Under the pieces are notes generated by a model. That model did not search any database and was not told where the DNA came from. It saw only the letters and a program-made list of their open reading frames with translations. A program made the translations under genes and the position numbers. From positions 1,984,001 to 2,048,000 of the forward strand of contig NZ_CP084296.1 of assembly GCF_020271745.1 (NCBI RefSeq): DNA of 64,000 nt, written 5' to 3'. Within the stretch, counting starts at the first letter, position 1; the number at the start of each line of letters is the position of its first letter. This document shows positions 9,801 through 17,483 of the stretch, in pieces. The stretch is from Providencia alcalifaciens (GTDB lineage Bacteria > Pseudomonadota > Gammaproteobacteria > Enterobacterales > Enterobacteriaceae).

Positions 9801-10065
9801 CATCTTCTGGGACACTTTGAAGCGAGAGGAGATGAAGAGAAAGCGGGTATCACTCGTGCTGTTTCGCCCGTTGCGTGGCAAAATATCAACTTAAGCGGAA
9901 CGTATAACTTCACTAATACTGGGAAATTGCCCAATATTGGCGAAATAACAAGGCCGATAGTGGATGATTAGGCTCCAAGCTGAAAGTAAACCACCTCCGC
10001 AGCCATTTATTGGTGTGGTCTACAGAGGATTATGTCTTTTTAGAGGGGAAAATCCCTAGAACCCC
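6854..10065 (+). mobile_element. Tn3-family element with 75-bp terminal inverted repeats and one gene
   Basis: The ends at 6854-6928 and 9991-10065 are inverted repeats of 75 bp with a single mismatch, starting GGGGTTCTAGGGATTTT. The only gene inside is the transposase; no resolvase or cargo is seen, so it is of the IS1071-like minimal type. The inverted repeats are longer than the 38 bp usual for Tn3. Flanking pentamers (acaat left, acctt right) do not match, so the usual 5-bp target duplication is absent. Confidence 0.9.
6993..9971 (+). CDS. tnpA: Tn3-family DDE transposase
   Basis: 992 aa, full family length. The N-terminus has the DUF4158 domain of Tn3-type transposases; the middle is helical and binds the ends. 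The RNase H-like catalytic core shows ADGQKFETHLETFK (first Asp), LSTDTHGVNHVNFALLD (second Asp) and NRGEAWHFLRRAIASVNG (Glu) in order, so the enzyme looks active. ATG at 6993 is 64 bp inside the left inverted repeat end; the stop is 19 bp before the right repeat, a tight fit that supports a self-contained element. It does cut-and-paste-free replicative transposition by cointegrates; without a resolvase it would leave cointegrates unresolved. Confidence 0.93.
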   Translation: MAIKNEITILTRAEQADLYSPPIFSIEEQRLYFSLNDAELAVFRSIRLRAHRCYFVAILGYFKSKPVILDIAYSQVSKDLMFISKELLGGKGLRPFTPSQKQKDRLYAKVLDLAGYHKWDESQHFNSLFDHLVQVGNAWLEPRYLFDTAIEFLTSHSIAIPRYTVLQRLISRAMQQVRKDLAHQLNQLTSPELHVFLDSITAIDDGLSLNQLRGGAKSLTVPELKKELALYHQLAPWRTQINGVIDGLNLSLKNRQHFGELINYYGSKLKRFKRAQQHLWLLCHLTERIQLALERLTDGFIYHIRKQQEAANTFAQQAVFLSWQSAADNVTKAAELLHLFVDENIDDNQPFSVVRQQALKVMNDRDIQTLCLYLKKQKRTVEEYQWQHYDEQCNLLEQLLRQVFLCLECEAGKGSEAVVAQLQQMQTEIAFGGPLKTMDTSLIPKKHLPWLVKQDNVNPQRYEWLLYRQLTSRLNGRIYLPNVTKYRALKDDLIPQTSQDTLLASSTLDRLKQPAELLLQEKQHRLESALKDVALHIDEGDNRNVIMKNRTGTRWRLPTKSATSLVNNPFFKRMQPVGIADVLRYVERETGFMKCLTHVLPIQKQGFTHQDDLLAILIANATHRGVYGMAQISDRSYEHLSTVQANYIRPETLHDASDVINNAVAALPIFRHYHIQEDQLHASADGQKFETHLETFKTRYSSKYFGTNKGITAMTLVANHSALNARIIGSNEHESHYIYDLLQSNSSEIKPDVLSTDTHGVNHVNFALLDLCGYSFAPRYAQFSSVINDLFDVTESEQGSTILALKKPIRTNVITTGWQDIRRIVLSLQTKRTTQAMLVRKLSGYPSGHPILQALTEYNRLVKAQYLLDYIDDASLRQYVQRALNRGEAWHFLRRAIASVNGDQFRGKNESEIAIWNECARLLANAIIYFNSAILSHLLGHFEARGDEEKAGITRAVSPVAWQNINLSGTYNFTNTGKLPNIGEITRPIVDD

Positions 10066-10277
10066 ACCTTGAGACAGAACGCGCCTTGGTCAGAATCCCA
10101 GTCGCTGGGCGGGTTTGCGCCTACGCTCTTGACCCCCACGAGGTCTGGAAAGGGTACGACAACGCCAAAGAATACGCGGCCTTCGTGACCAAGACGCTGG
10201 TCAACAAGGACGGCGATATTAAGCGCCGGATCATGTCGATGTTTAGCCCAGAGGAACGCCCAGACGACAGGGAGTGA
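10066..10277 (+). pseudogene. C-terminal fragment of unrecognised protein
   Basis: About 70 codons open from the edge of the Tn3-family element to a stop supplied in the first bases of ISCR2 (ggagTGAc). Residues such as ALDPHEVWKGYDN and IKRRIMSMFSPEERP are visible but I do not recognise the family. No start codon with ribosome site is present, so it is a 5'-truncated leftover trapped between two mobile elements. Confidence 0.5.
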
Positions 10278-12117
10278 CGGGCACTGGCTGGCAATGTCTA
10301 GCAACGGCAGGCATTTCGGCTGAGGGTAAAAGAACTTTCCGCTAAGCGATAGACTGTATGTAAACACAGTATTGCAAGGACGCGGAACATGCCTCATGTG
10401 GCGGCCAGGACGGCCAGCCGGGATCGGGATACTGGTCGTTACCAGAGCCACCGACCCGAGCAAACCCTTCTCTATCAGATCGTTGACGAGTATTACCCGG
10501 CATTCGCTGCGCTTATGGCAGAGCAGGGAAAGGAATTGCCGGGCTATGTGCAACGGGAATTTGAAGAATTTCTCCAATGCGGGCGGCTGGAGCATGGCTT
10601 TCTACGGGTTCGCTGCGAGTCTTGCCACGCCGAGCACCTGGTCGCTTTCAGCTGTAAGCGTCGCGGTTTCTGCCCGAGCTGTGGGGCGCGGCGGATGGCC
10701 GAAAGTGCCGCCTTGCTGGTTGATGAAGTACTGCCTGAACAACCCATGCGTCAGTGGGTGTTGAGCTTCCCGTTTCAGCTGCGTTTCCTGTTTGCCAGCC
10801 GGCCCGAGATCATGGGGTGGGTGCTGGGCATCGTTTACCGCGTCATTGCCACGCACCTGGTCAAGAAAGCGGGCCATACCCACCAAGTGGCCAAGACGGG
10901 CGCGGTCACCCTGATCCAGCGTTTTGGATCGGCGCTCAATCTGAATGTTCACTTCCACATGCTGTTTCTCGACGGTGTGTATGTCGAGCAATCCCACGGC
11001 TCAGCGCGTTTCCGCTGGGTCAAGGCGCCGACCAGCCCAGAGCTCACCCAGCTGACGCACACCATCGCCCACCGGGTGGGTCGCTATCTGGAACGGCAAG
11101 GCCTGCTGGAACGGGATGTCGAAAACAGCTATCTGGCCTCGGATGCGGTGGATGACGACCCGATGACACCCCTGCTGGGGCACTCGATCACTTACCGTAT
11201 CGCTGTCGGTTCACAGGCGGGGCGAAAGGTGTTCACTTTGCAAACTCTGCCGACCAGTGGTGATCCGTTCGGTGACGGGATTGGCAAGGTAGCCGGGTCC
11301 AGCCTGCACGCCGGCGTGGCGGCCAGGGCCGATGAACGCAAGAAGCTCGAACGGCTGTGCCGGTACATCAGCCGCCCGGCGGTATCCGAGAAGCGGCTGT
11401 CGTTAACACGAGGCGGCAACGTGCGCTACCAGCTCAAGACGCCGTACCGGGACGGCACCACGCACGTCATTTTCGAACCATTGGATTTCATTGCAAGGCT
11501 GGCCGCCCTGGTACCGAAGCCCAGAGTCAACCTAACCCGCTTCCACGGGGTGTTCGCACCCAACAGTCGGCACCGGGCGTTGGTCACGCCGGCAAAACGG
11601 GGCAGGGGCAACAAGGTCAGGGTGGCTGATGAACCGGCAACACCAGCACAACGGCGAGCGTCGATGACATGGGCGCAACGGCTCAAGCGTGTTTTCAATA
11701 TCGACATCGAGACCTGCAGCGGCTGCGGCGGCGCCATGAAAGTCATCGCCTGCATTGAAGACCCTATAGTGATCAAGCAGATCCTTGATCACCTGAAGCA
11801 CAAAGCCGAAACCAGCGGGACCAGGGCGTTACCCGAAAGCCGGGCGCCACCGGCTGAGCTGCTCCTGGGTCTGTTTGACTGACGAGCCTGAAGGCCAACG
11901 ATACCAATCAAAATGCTGCGTTCACAGCGCCGCGGCAGGGATCCGCCGTGCTGGTTGTCGGAAAAGGAGCCGCTAGTGGGAAAGAGGAGGGTAAATTTTC
12001 AGCGTTGCTGGCTCCCCGTCAGCCGGATTGGGTTGCATCGCAGGGGTGTCGAAAGAGTCAACTGCGGTCCAAAGCTGTTGGACTTGGGTGAAAAGGGCGT
12101 TTATTCTTCCTATACGT
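10274..12117 (+). mobile_element. ISCR2 copy 1
   Basis: 1,844-bp unit shared by all regular copies, from GTGACGGGCACTGGCTGG on the transposase 5' side (terIS end) to TTATTCTTCCTATACGT on the 3' side (oriIS end). The borders were set by where the flanks of different copies diverge. There is no terminal inverted repeat or target duplication, as expected for IS91-like rolling-circle elements. Also called ISVsa3 in the literature. Confidence 0.92.
10389..11882 (+). CDS. rcr2: ISCR2 rolling-circle (HUH) transposase
   Basis: 497 aa, IS91/ISCR family. An N-terminal zinc-binding region (CESCHAEH...CPSCG) is followed by the HUH metal motif NVHFHMLFLDGVY and the catalytic tyrosine region LERLCRYISRPAVSEKRL; a C-terminal Cys cluster ETCSGCGGAMKVIACIEDP closes the protein. 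ATG is preceded by AAGGA. The protein nicks at oriIS 3' of its gene and replicates toward terIS 5' of it; missed termination carries away DNA upstream of the gene. All eight regular copies encode the same protein. Confidence 0.95.
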   Translation: MPHVAARTASRDRDTGRYQSHRPEQTLLYQIVDEYYPAFAALMAEQGKELPGYVQREFEEFLQCGRLEHGFLRVRCESCHAEHLVAFSCKRRGFCPSCGARRMAESAALLVDEVLPEQPMRQWVLSFPFQLRFLFASRPEIMGWVLGIVYRVIATHLVKKAGHTHQVAKTGAVTLIQRFGSALNLNVHFHMLFLDGVYVEQSHGSARFRWVKAPTSPELTQLTHTIAHRVGRYLERQGLLERDVENSYLASDAVDDDPMTPLLGHSITYRIAVGSQAGRKVFTLQTLPTSGDPFGDGIGKVAGSSLHAGVAARADERKKLERLCRYISRPAVSEKRLSLTRGGNVRYQLKTPYRDGTTHVIFEPLDFIARLAALVPKPRVNLTRFHGVFAPNSRHRALVTPAKRGRGNKVRVADEPATPAQRRASMTWAQRLKRVFNIDIETCSGCGGAMKVIACIEDPIVIKQILDHLKHKAETSGTRALPESRAPPAELLLGLFD

Positions 12118-12797
12118 GCCGCGTTCCAGGCGGCGACTATGAGGGCTATGTCGATGCCCATGTGCGCCGGCTGGAGGCGCTACGCCGGGCCGGTATCGTC
12201 GAGCGGATCGACGCCGACCAATGGCGCATCCCCGATGATCTGGTCAGCCGTGCCGCCGCCCATGACGCCGGCCGAGACAGTCAGGCCAGCGTTCGCGTCC
12301 TTTCCCCGGTCGATCTGAACAAACAGATCGGATCGGACGGCGCGACCTGGCTGGACCGGCGGCTGATCCACGGCGAGACGGCCGACCTTGCGCCAACCGG
12401 CTTCGGGCAACAAGTCCGCGAAGCCATGGACCAGCGCCGCGAGCACCATATCGAACAGGGCGACGCCACCCGCAGCCGGGACAGCCGCGTCTTCTACCGG
12501 CGCAACCTTCTCGCCATCCTGCGGGAGCGCGAGGTAGCCGGCGTCGGATCGGATATGGCTTTGAGTAAGGGCCTGCCGTTCCGCGCCGCCACGGACGGCG
12601 AGAGCGTCAGCGGCAAGTTTACCGGAACCGTGCATCTATCGAGCGGCAAGTTCGCCGTGGTCGAGAAATCCCATGAGTTCACCCTTGTCCCGTGGCGGCC
12701 GATCATCGACCGCCAACTCGGCCGCGAGGTTATGGGCATCGTGCAGGGCGGGTCGGTGTCGTGGCAGTTAGGGCGGCAGAGGGGGCTGGAACGCTGA
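12118..12797 (+). pseudogene. Relaxase (VirD2-like, DUF3363) C-terminal fragment
   Basis: About 226 residues in frame with the ISCR2 tail, hence without a start of its own. The sequence GYVDAHVRRLEALRRAGIVER, DLAPTGFGQQVREAMDQRR and VMGIVQGGSVSWQLGRQRG is that of the C-terminal DUF3363 part of VirD2-like relaxases. The nuclease domain is gone. A relaxase remnant directly upstream of floR next to ISCR2 is a well-known arrangement and marks the plasmid origin of the floR block. Confidence 0.8.
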
Positions 12798-12877
12798 GTG
12801 CGCCCATGCCGCATTGCGAAGCAAAAGATAATCTGATAAAATGTAGCAATTCATATTCGTAAGCGTGGAGTAATCAG

Positions 12878-12907
12878 ATGGGAAATTCCAAGTCAGCAGA
12901 CAAGTAA
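12878..12907 (+). CDS. Putative 9-aa leader peptide of floR (MGNSKSADK)
   Basis: ATG to TAA encodes MGNSKSADK, preceded by GTGGAG eight bases upstream. It closely resembles the 9-residue leader of the phenicol exporter gene cmlA (ending KNADK), which controls translation by drug-induced ribosome stalling. Here it lies 112 bp before floR and is followed without gap by a strong hairpin. That it controls floR is inference from the parallel. Confidence 0.6.
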   Translation: MGNSKSADK

Positions 12908-12936
12908 GCCGCAACAACCAGTATTGTTGTTGCGGC
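12908..12936 (+). promoter_or_regulatory. Hairpin after floR leader, possible attenuator
   Basis: Perfect 11-bp stem GCCGCAACAAC (12908-12918) with GTTGTTGCGGC (12926-12936), 7-nt loop, starting at the base after the leader stop. A second pair, AATCAGATG (12872-12880, covering the leader ATG) and CATCTGATT (12955-12963), could enclose it and offers an alternative fold. Such switching structures fit translational attenuation. No poly-T follows the stem, so a plain terminator is less likely. Confidence 0.55.
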
Positions 12937-13019
12937 GCTCTGTAAGGCTAGTCTCATCTGATTGCTGACGAGCAGACGTCGCCCGGTATTCCTTAATCTT
13001 AATCGAGGGTTGATTCGTC

Positions 13020-14291
13020 ATGACCACCACACGCCCCGCGTGGGCCTATACGCTGCCGGCAGCACTGCTGCTGATGGCTCCTTTCGACATCCTCGCTTCA
13101 CTGGCGATGGATATTTATCTCCCTGTCGTTCCAGCGATGCCCGGCATCCTGAACACGACGCCCGCTATGATCCAACTCACGTTGAGCCTCTATATGGTGA
13201 TGCTCGGCGTGGGCCAGGTGATTTTTGGTCCGCTCTCAGACAGAATCGGGCGACGGCCAATTCTACTTGCGGGCGCAACGGCTTTCGTCATTGCGTCTCT
13301 GGGAGCAGCTTGGTCTTCAACTGCACCGGCCTTTGTCGCTTTCCGTCTACTTCAAGCAGTGGGCGCGTCGGCCATGCTGGTGGCGACGTTCGCGACGGTT
13401 CGCGACGTTTATGCCAACCGTCCTGAGGGTGTCGTCATCTACGGCCTTTTCAGTTCGATGCTGGCGTTCGTGCCTGCGCTCGGCCCTATCGCCGGAGCAT
13501 TGATCGGCGAGTTCTTGGGATGGCAGGCGATATTCATTACTTTGGCTATACTGGCGATGCTCGCACTCCTAAATGCGGGTTTCAGGTGGCACGAAACCCG
13601 CCCTCTGGATCAAGTCAAGACGCGCCGATCTGTCTTGCCGATCTTCGCGAGTCCGGCTTTTTGGGTTTACACTGTCGGCTTTAGCGCCGGTATGGGCACC
13701 TTCTTCGTCTTCTTCTCGACGGCTCCCCGTGTGCTCATAGGCCAAGCGGAATATTCCGAGATCGGATTCAGCTTTGCCTTCGCCACTGTCGCGCTTGTAA
13801 TGATCGTGACAACCCGTTTCGCGAAGTCCTTTGTCGCCAGATGGGGCATCGCAGGATGCGTGGCGCGTGGGATGGCGTTGCTTGTTTGCGGAGCGGTCCT
13901 GTTGGGGATCGGCGAACTTTACGGCTCGCCGTCATTCCTCACCTTCATCCTACCGATGTGGGTTGTCGCGGTCGGTATTGTCTTCACGGTGTCCGTTACC
14001 GCGAACGGCGCTTTGGCAGAGTTCGACGACATCGCGGGATCAGCGGTCGCGTTCTACTTCTGCATCCAAAGCCTGATAGTCAGTATCGTCGGGACATTGG
14101 CGGTGACGCTGTTAAACGGCGATACAGCGTGGCCCGTGATTTGTTACGCCACGGCAATGGCAGTGCTGGTGTCGTTGGGGCTGGCGCTCCTTCGATCCCG
14201 TGATGCTGCCACCGAGAAGTCGCCAGTCGTCTACCGACGACTGGTAGCAGGCCCGCTCCGATGCGGCGCACTAACCATCGAAACCTCGTGA
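13020..14291 (+). CDS. floR: FloR chloramphenicol/florfenicol exporter, C-terminally extended variant
   Basis: Major-facilitator drug:H+ antiporter of 12 membrane segments that exports chloramphenicol and florfenicol. Motif A appears as GPLSDRIGRRP after TM2; the N-terminus MTTTRPAWAYTLP is that of FloR. Usual FloR is 404 aa and ends EKSPVV. Here one base is missing at the stop (TCTACCG instead of TCTAACCG), so the frame runs on for 19 residues to 423 aa and overlaps the lysR fragment. The last ~50 usual residues also carry substitutions (CIQSL, AVTLLNGD, LALLRSRDA) compared with the truncated copy at 31 kb. Start ATG follows GAGGGT 10 bases upstream. Likely still functional; the tail effect is unknown. 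Confidence 0.95.
   Translation: MTTTRPAWAYTLPAALLLMAPFDILASLAMDIYLPVVPAMPGILNTTPAMIQLTLSLYMVMLGVGQVIFGPLSDRIGRRPILLAGATAFVIASLGAAWSSTAPAFVAFRLLQAVGASAMLVATFATVRDVYANRPEGVVIYGLFSSMLAFVPALGPIAGALIGEFLGWQAIFITLAILAMLALLNAGFRWHETRPLDQVKTRRSVLPIFASPAFWVYTVGFSAGMGTFFVFFSTAPRVLIGQAEYSEIGFSFAFATVALVMIVTTRFAKSFVARWGIAGCVARGMALLVCGAVLLGIGELYGSPSFLTFILPMWVVAVGIVFTVSVTANGALAEFDDIAGSAVAFYFCIQSLIVSIVGTLAVTLLNGDTAWPVICYATAMAVLVSLGLALLRSRDAATEKSPVVYRRLVAGPLRCGALTIETS
14223..14244 (+). terminator. Hairpin over the former floR stop
   Basis: CCAGTCGTC (14223-14231) pairs with GACGACTGG (14236-14244) around a 4-nt loop that should hold the floR stop; here the loop lacks one base. No clear T-run follows, so termination is uncertain. 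The same hairpin is at 31914-31936 with the normal stop and at 53638-53659 with the deletion. Confidence 0.4.
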
Positions 14292-14566
14292 ATGTCGGTA
14301 TCCTGTCTGGCAGGATACCGCTCATTTCCCTTGTTCAGTTCATCGCCGTCGCCGAGCATCTGAATTTTCGGCATGCGGCCAAGGCACTTGGTATCAGCCA
14401 GTCGAGCGTCAGCGCGCGTGTGAAAGCGCTGGAGGATAACCTTGGTGTCCTGCTATTTGAGCGCCATGCGCGGGGCGTTCGGCTAACAGACGCAGGCAGG
14501 CACTTCATGGAGCGTGTCACGGCGGGTGTCGATCAACTCGATCACGCAGTGAAGACCGCGGAGTGA
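14261..14566 (+). pseudogene. LysR-type regulator, N-terminal fragment
   Basis: About 100 residues with the LysR helix-turn-helix: LVQFIAVAEHLNFRHAAKAL, GISQSSVSARVKALED and LFERHARGVRLTDAG. The effector-binding domain (~200 residues) is removed by ISCR2, whose terIS edge provides the stop (gagTGAc). It follows floR in the common floR-lysR-ISCR2 arrangement. A DNA-binding-only fragment could still bind DNA but is most likely non-functional. Confidence 0.9.
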
Positions 14567-14656
14567 CGGGCACTGGCTGGCAATGTCTAGCAACGGCAGG
14601 CATTTCGGCTGAGGGTAAAAGAACTTTCCGCTAAGCGATAGACTGTATGTAAACAC

Positions 14657-15705
14657 GGGGTATCCCTTTAGCTCCACAAGTGGCACAATCTCCCAATGGA
14701 CATGCCAATAACTAACCCGATAGGTGGAAAAGATTATCCAACGACTTGGGTTCAATTCCTGGATTGGTTCCACTCTGAACAAGCGTGCCGCGATTATTTG
14801 GAAAGGCTACGCTGGTCGGATGGACTGATTTGCCCGAAGTGTGGGGTAGTATCGCAAGTCCAGCGACGCAGTCGCGGCAGATTGATCTGTCCAGCGTGCA
14901 GGCATCAAGCAACGGTAACAGCAGGCACCATTTTTGATAAAACGCGAACTGAGCTTCGCGTCTGGTTCGCTGCCATTTGGTACATCACAAACCAAAAACA
15001 TGGTGTCAGCGCATTGGGATTGCAGCGTGTACTTGGCCTTGGCAGCTATGAGACAGCATGGACCATGCTGCACAGACTACGCCGCGCAATGGTTCGCCCG
15101 GATAGAGAGTTGCTCCATGGGGAGGTTGAGGTCGATGAAACCTATCTGGCACTCACTGACCGAATAGAGCCGTTGAGTGCGGTGGGACGGAAGGGCAACA
15201 CCACCAAGGTTTTGGTCGCCATAGCGGTGGAGATTCTGCAGCCCAAGGGGTTTGGAAGAATACGGATCCAGCGGATTGAGCGTGGTGACCGCGATAGCCT
15301 GATGCCGTTCATTAAAGCCTCCATTCGTCCAGGATCGCTCATTCATACTGATGGATCATCTGCTTACCGCCAACTCAAGGAAAGCGGATATGAGCACCGA
15401 CAAACGGTTCATCTTGGTTCAACCACACCAGCCCATGAATCAATGCCGGGAGTCCACCGTGTGGCATCACTCCTGCAACGCTGGATGATGGGCACACACC
15501 ATGGTGCAGTCCAGCCAGGACAGTTGGACAATTACCTTGACGAATATGTATTTCGATTTAATCGCCGTAAATCAAAATCAAGAGGCTTACTGTTTTATCG
15601 CTTGCTCCAGCAAGTAGTTGTGACAAAGCCCGTTACTTACCAAGAGGTGGTGGAGCAGCGAGGAAAATCTGGAAATTAAGGCCTGTGGAGCTAAAGGGAT
15701 ACCCC
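14657..15705 (+). mobile_element. IS1595-family insertion sequence (1,049 bp)
   Basis: Ends are perfect 22-bp inverted repeats beginning GGGGTATCCCTTTAGCTCC. The flanks at 14645-14656 and 15706-15717 are the same 12 bp, GTATGTAAACAC, present once in uninterrupted ISCR2 copies, which proves insertion. It lies upstream of rcr2 copy 2, between its terIS end and start codon. Confidence 0.93.
14696..15679 (+). CDS. IS1595-family transposase (ISXO2-like)
   Basis: 327 aa. An N-terminal zinc ribbon (LICPKCGVV...LICPACRHQ) precedes the ISXO2-like DDE domain: EVEVDETYLAL gives the first Asp, LIHTDGSSAY the second, and the C-terminal region LDEYVFRFNRRKSKSRGLLFYRLL is typical of the family, which often has Asn or Glu as the third residue here. 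Two in-frame ATGs (14696, 14702) are possible starts. It probably is active, given clean ends and an exact target repeat. Confidence 0.9.
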   Translation: MDMPITNPIGGKDYPTTWVQFLDWFHSEQACRDYLERLRWSDGLICPKCGVVSQVQRRSRGRLICPACRHQATVTAGTIFDKTRTELRVWFAAIWYITNQKHGVSALGLQRVLGLGSYETAWTMLHRLRRAMVRPDRELLHGEVEVDETYLALTDRIEPLSAVGRKGNTTKVLVAIAVEILQPKGFGRIRIQRIERGDRDSLMPFIKASIRPGSLIHTDGSSAYRQLKESGYEHRQTVHLGSTTPAHESMPGVHRVASLLQRWMMGTHHGAVQPGQLDNYLDEYVFRFNRRKSKSRGLLFYRLLQQVVVTKPVTYQEVVEQRGKSGN

Positions 15706-15738
15706 GTATGTAAACACAGTATTGCAAGGACGCGGAAC

Positions 15739-17232
15739 ATGCCTCATGTGGCGGCCAGGACGGCCAGCCGGGATCGGGATACTGGTCGTTACCAGAGCCA
15801 CCGACCCGAGCAAACCCTTCTCTATCAGATCGTTGACGAGTATTACCCGGCATTCGCTGCGCTTATGGCAGAGCAGGGAAAGGAATTGCCGGGCTATGTG
15901 CAACGGGAATTTGAAGAATTTCTCCAATGCGGGCGGCTGGAGCATGGCTTTCTACGGGTTCGCTGCGAGTCTTGCCACGCCGAGCACCTGGTCGCTTTCA
16001 GCTGTAAGCGTCGCGGTTTCTGCCCGAGCTGTGGGGCGCGGCGGATGGCCGAAAGTGCCGCCTTGCTGGTTGATGAAGTACTGCCTGAACAACCCATGCG
16101 TCAGTGGGTGTTGAGCTTCCCGTTTCAGCTGCGTTTCCTGTTTGCCAGCCGGCCCGAGATCATGGGGTGGGTGCTGGGCATCGTTTACCGCGTCATTGCC
16201 ACGCACCTGGTCAAGAAAGCGGGCCATACCCACCAAGTGGCCAAGACGGGCGCGGTCACCCTGATCCAGCGTTTTGGATCGGCGCTCAATCTGAATGTTC
16301 ACTTCCACATGCTGTTTCTCGACGGTGTGTATGTCGAGCAATCCCACGGCTCAGCGCGTTTCCGCTGGGTCAAGGCGCCGACCAGCCCAGAGCTCACCCA
16401 GCTGACGCACACCATCGCCCACCGGGTGGGTCGCTATCTGGAACGGCAAGGCCTGCTGGAACGGGATGTCGAAAACAGCTATCTGGCCTCGGATGCGGTG
16501 GATGACGACCCGATGACACCCCTGCTGGGGCACTCGATCACTTACCGTATCGCTGTCGGTTCACAGGCGGGGCGAAAGGTGTTCACTTTGCAAACTCTGC
16601 CGACCAGTGGTGATCCGTTCGGTGACGGGATTGGCAAGGTAGCCGGGTCCAGCCTGCACGCCGGCGTGGCGGCCAGGGCCGATGAACGCAAGAAGCTCGA
16701 ACGGCTGTGCCGGTACATCAGCCGCCCGGCGGTATCCGAGAAGCGGCTGTCGTTAACACGAGGCGGCAACGTGCGCTACCAGCTCAAGACGCCGTACCGG
16801 GACGGCACCACGCACGTCATTTTCGAACCATTGGATTTCATTGCAAGGCTGGCCGCCCTGGTACCGAAGCCCAGAGTCAACCTAACCCGCTTCCACGGGG
16901 TGTTCGCACCCAACAGTCGGCACCGGGCGTTGGTCACGCCGGCAAAACGGGGCAGGGGCAACAAGGTCAGGGTGGCTGATGAACCGGCAACACCAGCACA
17001 ACGGCGAGCGTCGATGACATGGGCGCAACGGCTCAAGCGTGTTTTCAATATCGACATCGAGACCTGCAGCGGCTGCGGCGGCGCCATGAAAGTCATCGCC
17101 TGCATTGAAGACCCTATAGTGATCAAGCAGATCCTTGATCACCTGAAGCACAAAGCCGAAACCAGCGGGACCAGGGCGTTACCCGAAAGCCGGGCGCCAC
17201 CGGCTGAGCTGCTCCTGGGTCTGTTTGACTGA
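15739..17232 (+). CDS. rcr2: ISCR2 transposase, copy 2
   Basis: Same 497-aa protein as copy 1. The open frame extends upstream to 15685 inside the IS1595 end, but the ATG at 15739 with its AAGGA site is the native start. The inserted IS separates the gene from its terIS and may change its promoter. Confidence 0.93.
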   Translation: MPHVAARTASRDRDTGRYQSHRPEQTLLYQIVDEYYPAFAALMAEQGKELPGYVQREFEEFLQCGRLEHGFLRVRCESCHAEHLVAFSCKRRGFCPSCGARRMAESAALLVDEVLPEQPMRQWVLSFPFQLRFLFASRPEIMGWVLGIVYRVIATHLVKKAGHTHQVAKTGAVTLIQRFGSALNLNVHFHMLFLDGVYVEQSHGSARFRWVKAPTSPELTQLTHTIAHRVGRYLERQGLLERDVENSYLASDAVDDDPMTPLLGHSITYRIAVGSQAGRKVFTLQTLPTSGDPFGDGIGKVAGSSLHAGVAARADERKKLERLCRYISRPAVSEKRLSLTRGGNVRYQLKTPYRDGTTHVIFEPLDFIARLAALVPKPRVNLTRFHGVFAPNSRHRALVTPAKRGRGNKVRVADEPATPAQRRASMTWAQRLKRVFNIDIETCSGCGGAMKVIACIEDPIVIKQILDHLKHKAETSGTRALPESRAPPAELLLGLFD

Positions 17233-17427
17233 CGAGCCTGAAGGCCAACGATACCAATCAAAATGCTGCGTTCACAGCGCCGCGGCAGGGATCCGCCGTG
17301 CTGGTTGTCGGAAAAGGAGCCGCTAGTGGGAAAGAGGAGGGTAAATTTTCAGCGTTGCTGGCTCCCCGTCAGCCGGATTGGGTTGCATCGCAGGGGTGTC
17401 GAAAGAGTCAACTGCGGTCCAAAGCTG

Positions 17428-17457
17428 TTGGACTTGGGTGAAAAGGGCGTTTATTCT
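17428..17457 (+). promoter_or_regulatory. Possible outward promoter in the ISCR2 3' tail
   Basis: TTGGAC (17428-17433), 18-bp spacer, TATTCT (17452-17457), pointing out of ISCR2 across the oriIS end toward the next gene, whose ATG is 27 bp farther. The same boxes sit at the same place in the other regular tails. Match to sigma-70 consensus is moderate; this is a proposal. Confidence 0.35.
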
Positions 17458-17483
17458 TCCTATACGTCAATCAAGGAGGTTTT

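Larger units (their letters stand above)
14563..17467 (+). mobile_element. ISCR2 copy 2, interrupted by an IS1595-family element
   Basis: Same ends as copy 1, with 1,061 extra bases in the stretch between the terIS side and rcr2: the inserted element plus its 12-bp target repeat. The transposase gene itself is whole. Confidence 0.92.

Noticed and set aside
10372..11801. Several long open frames overlapping rcr2 on both strands, repeated in each ISCR2 copy
   Set aside because: They are shadows of a GC-rich gene; the rcr2 frame alone shows family motifs and full length.
11913..12117. Frame of 60-80 codons in every ISCR2 3' tail starting MLRSQRRGRD
   Set aside because: It has no ribosome site or family likeness, runs into whatever lies next, and covers the oriIS region; read as non-coding tail.
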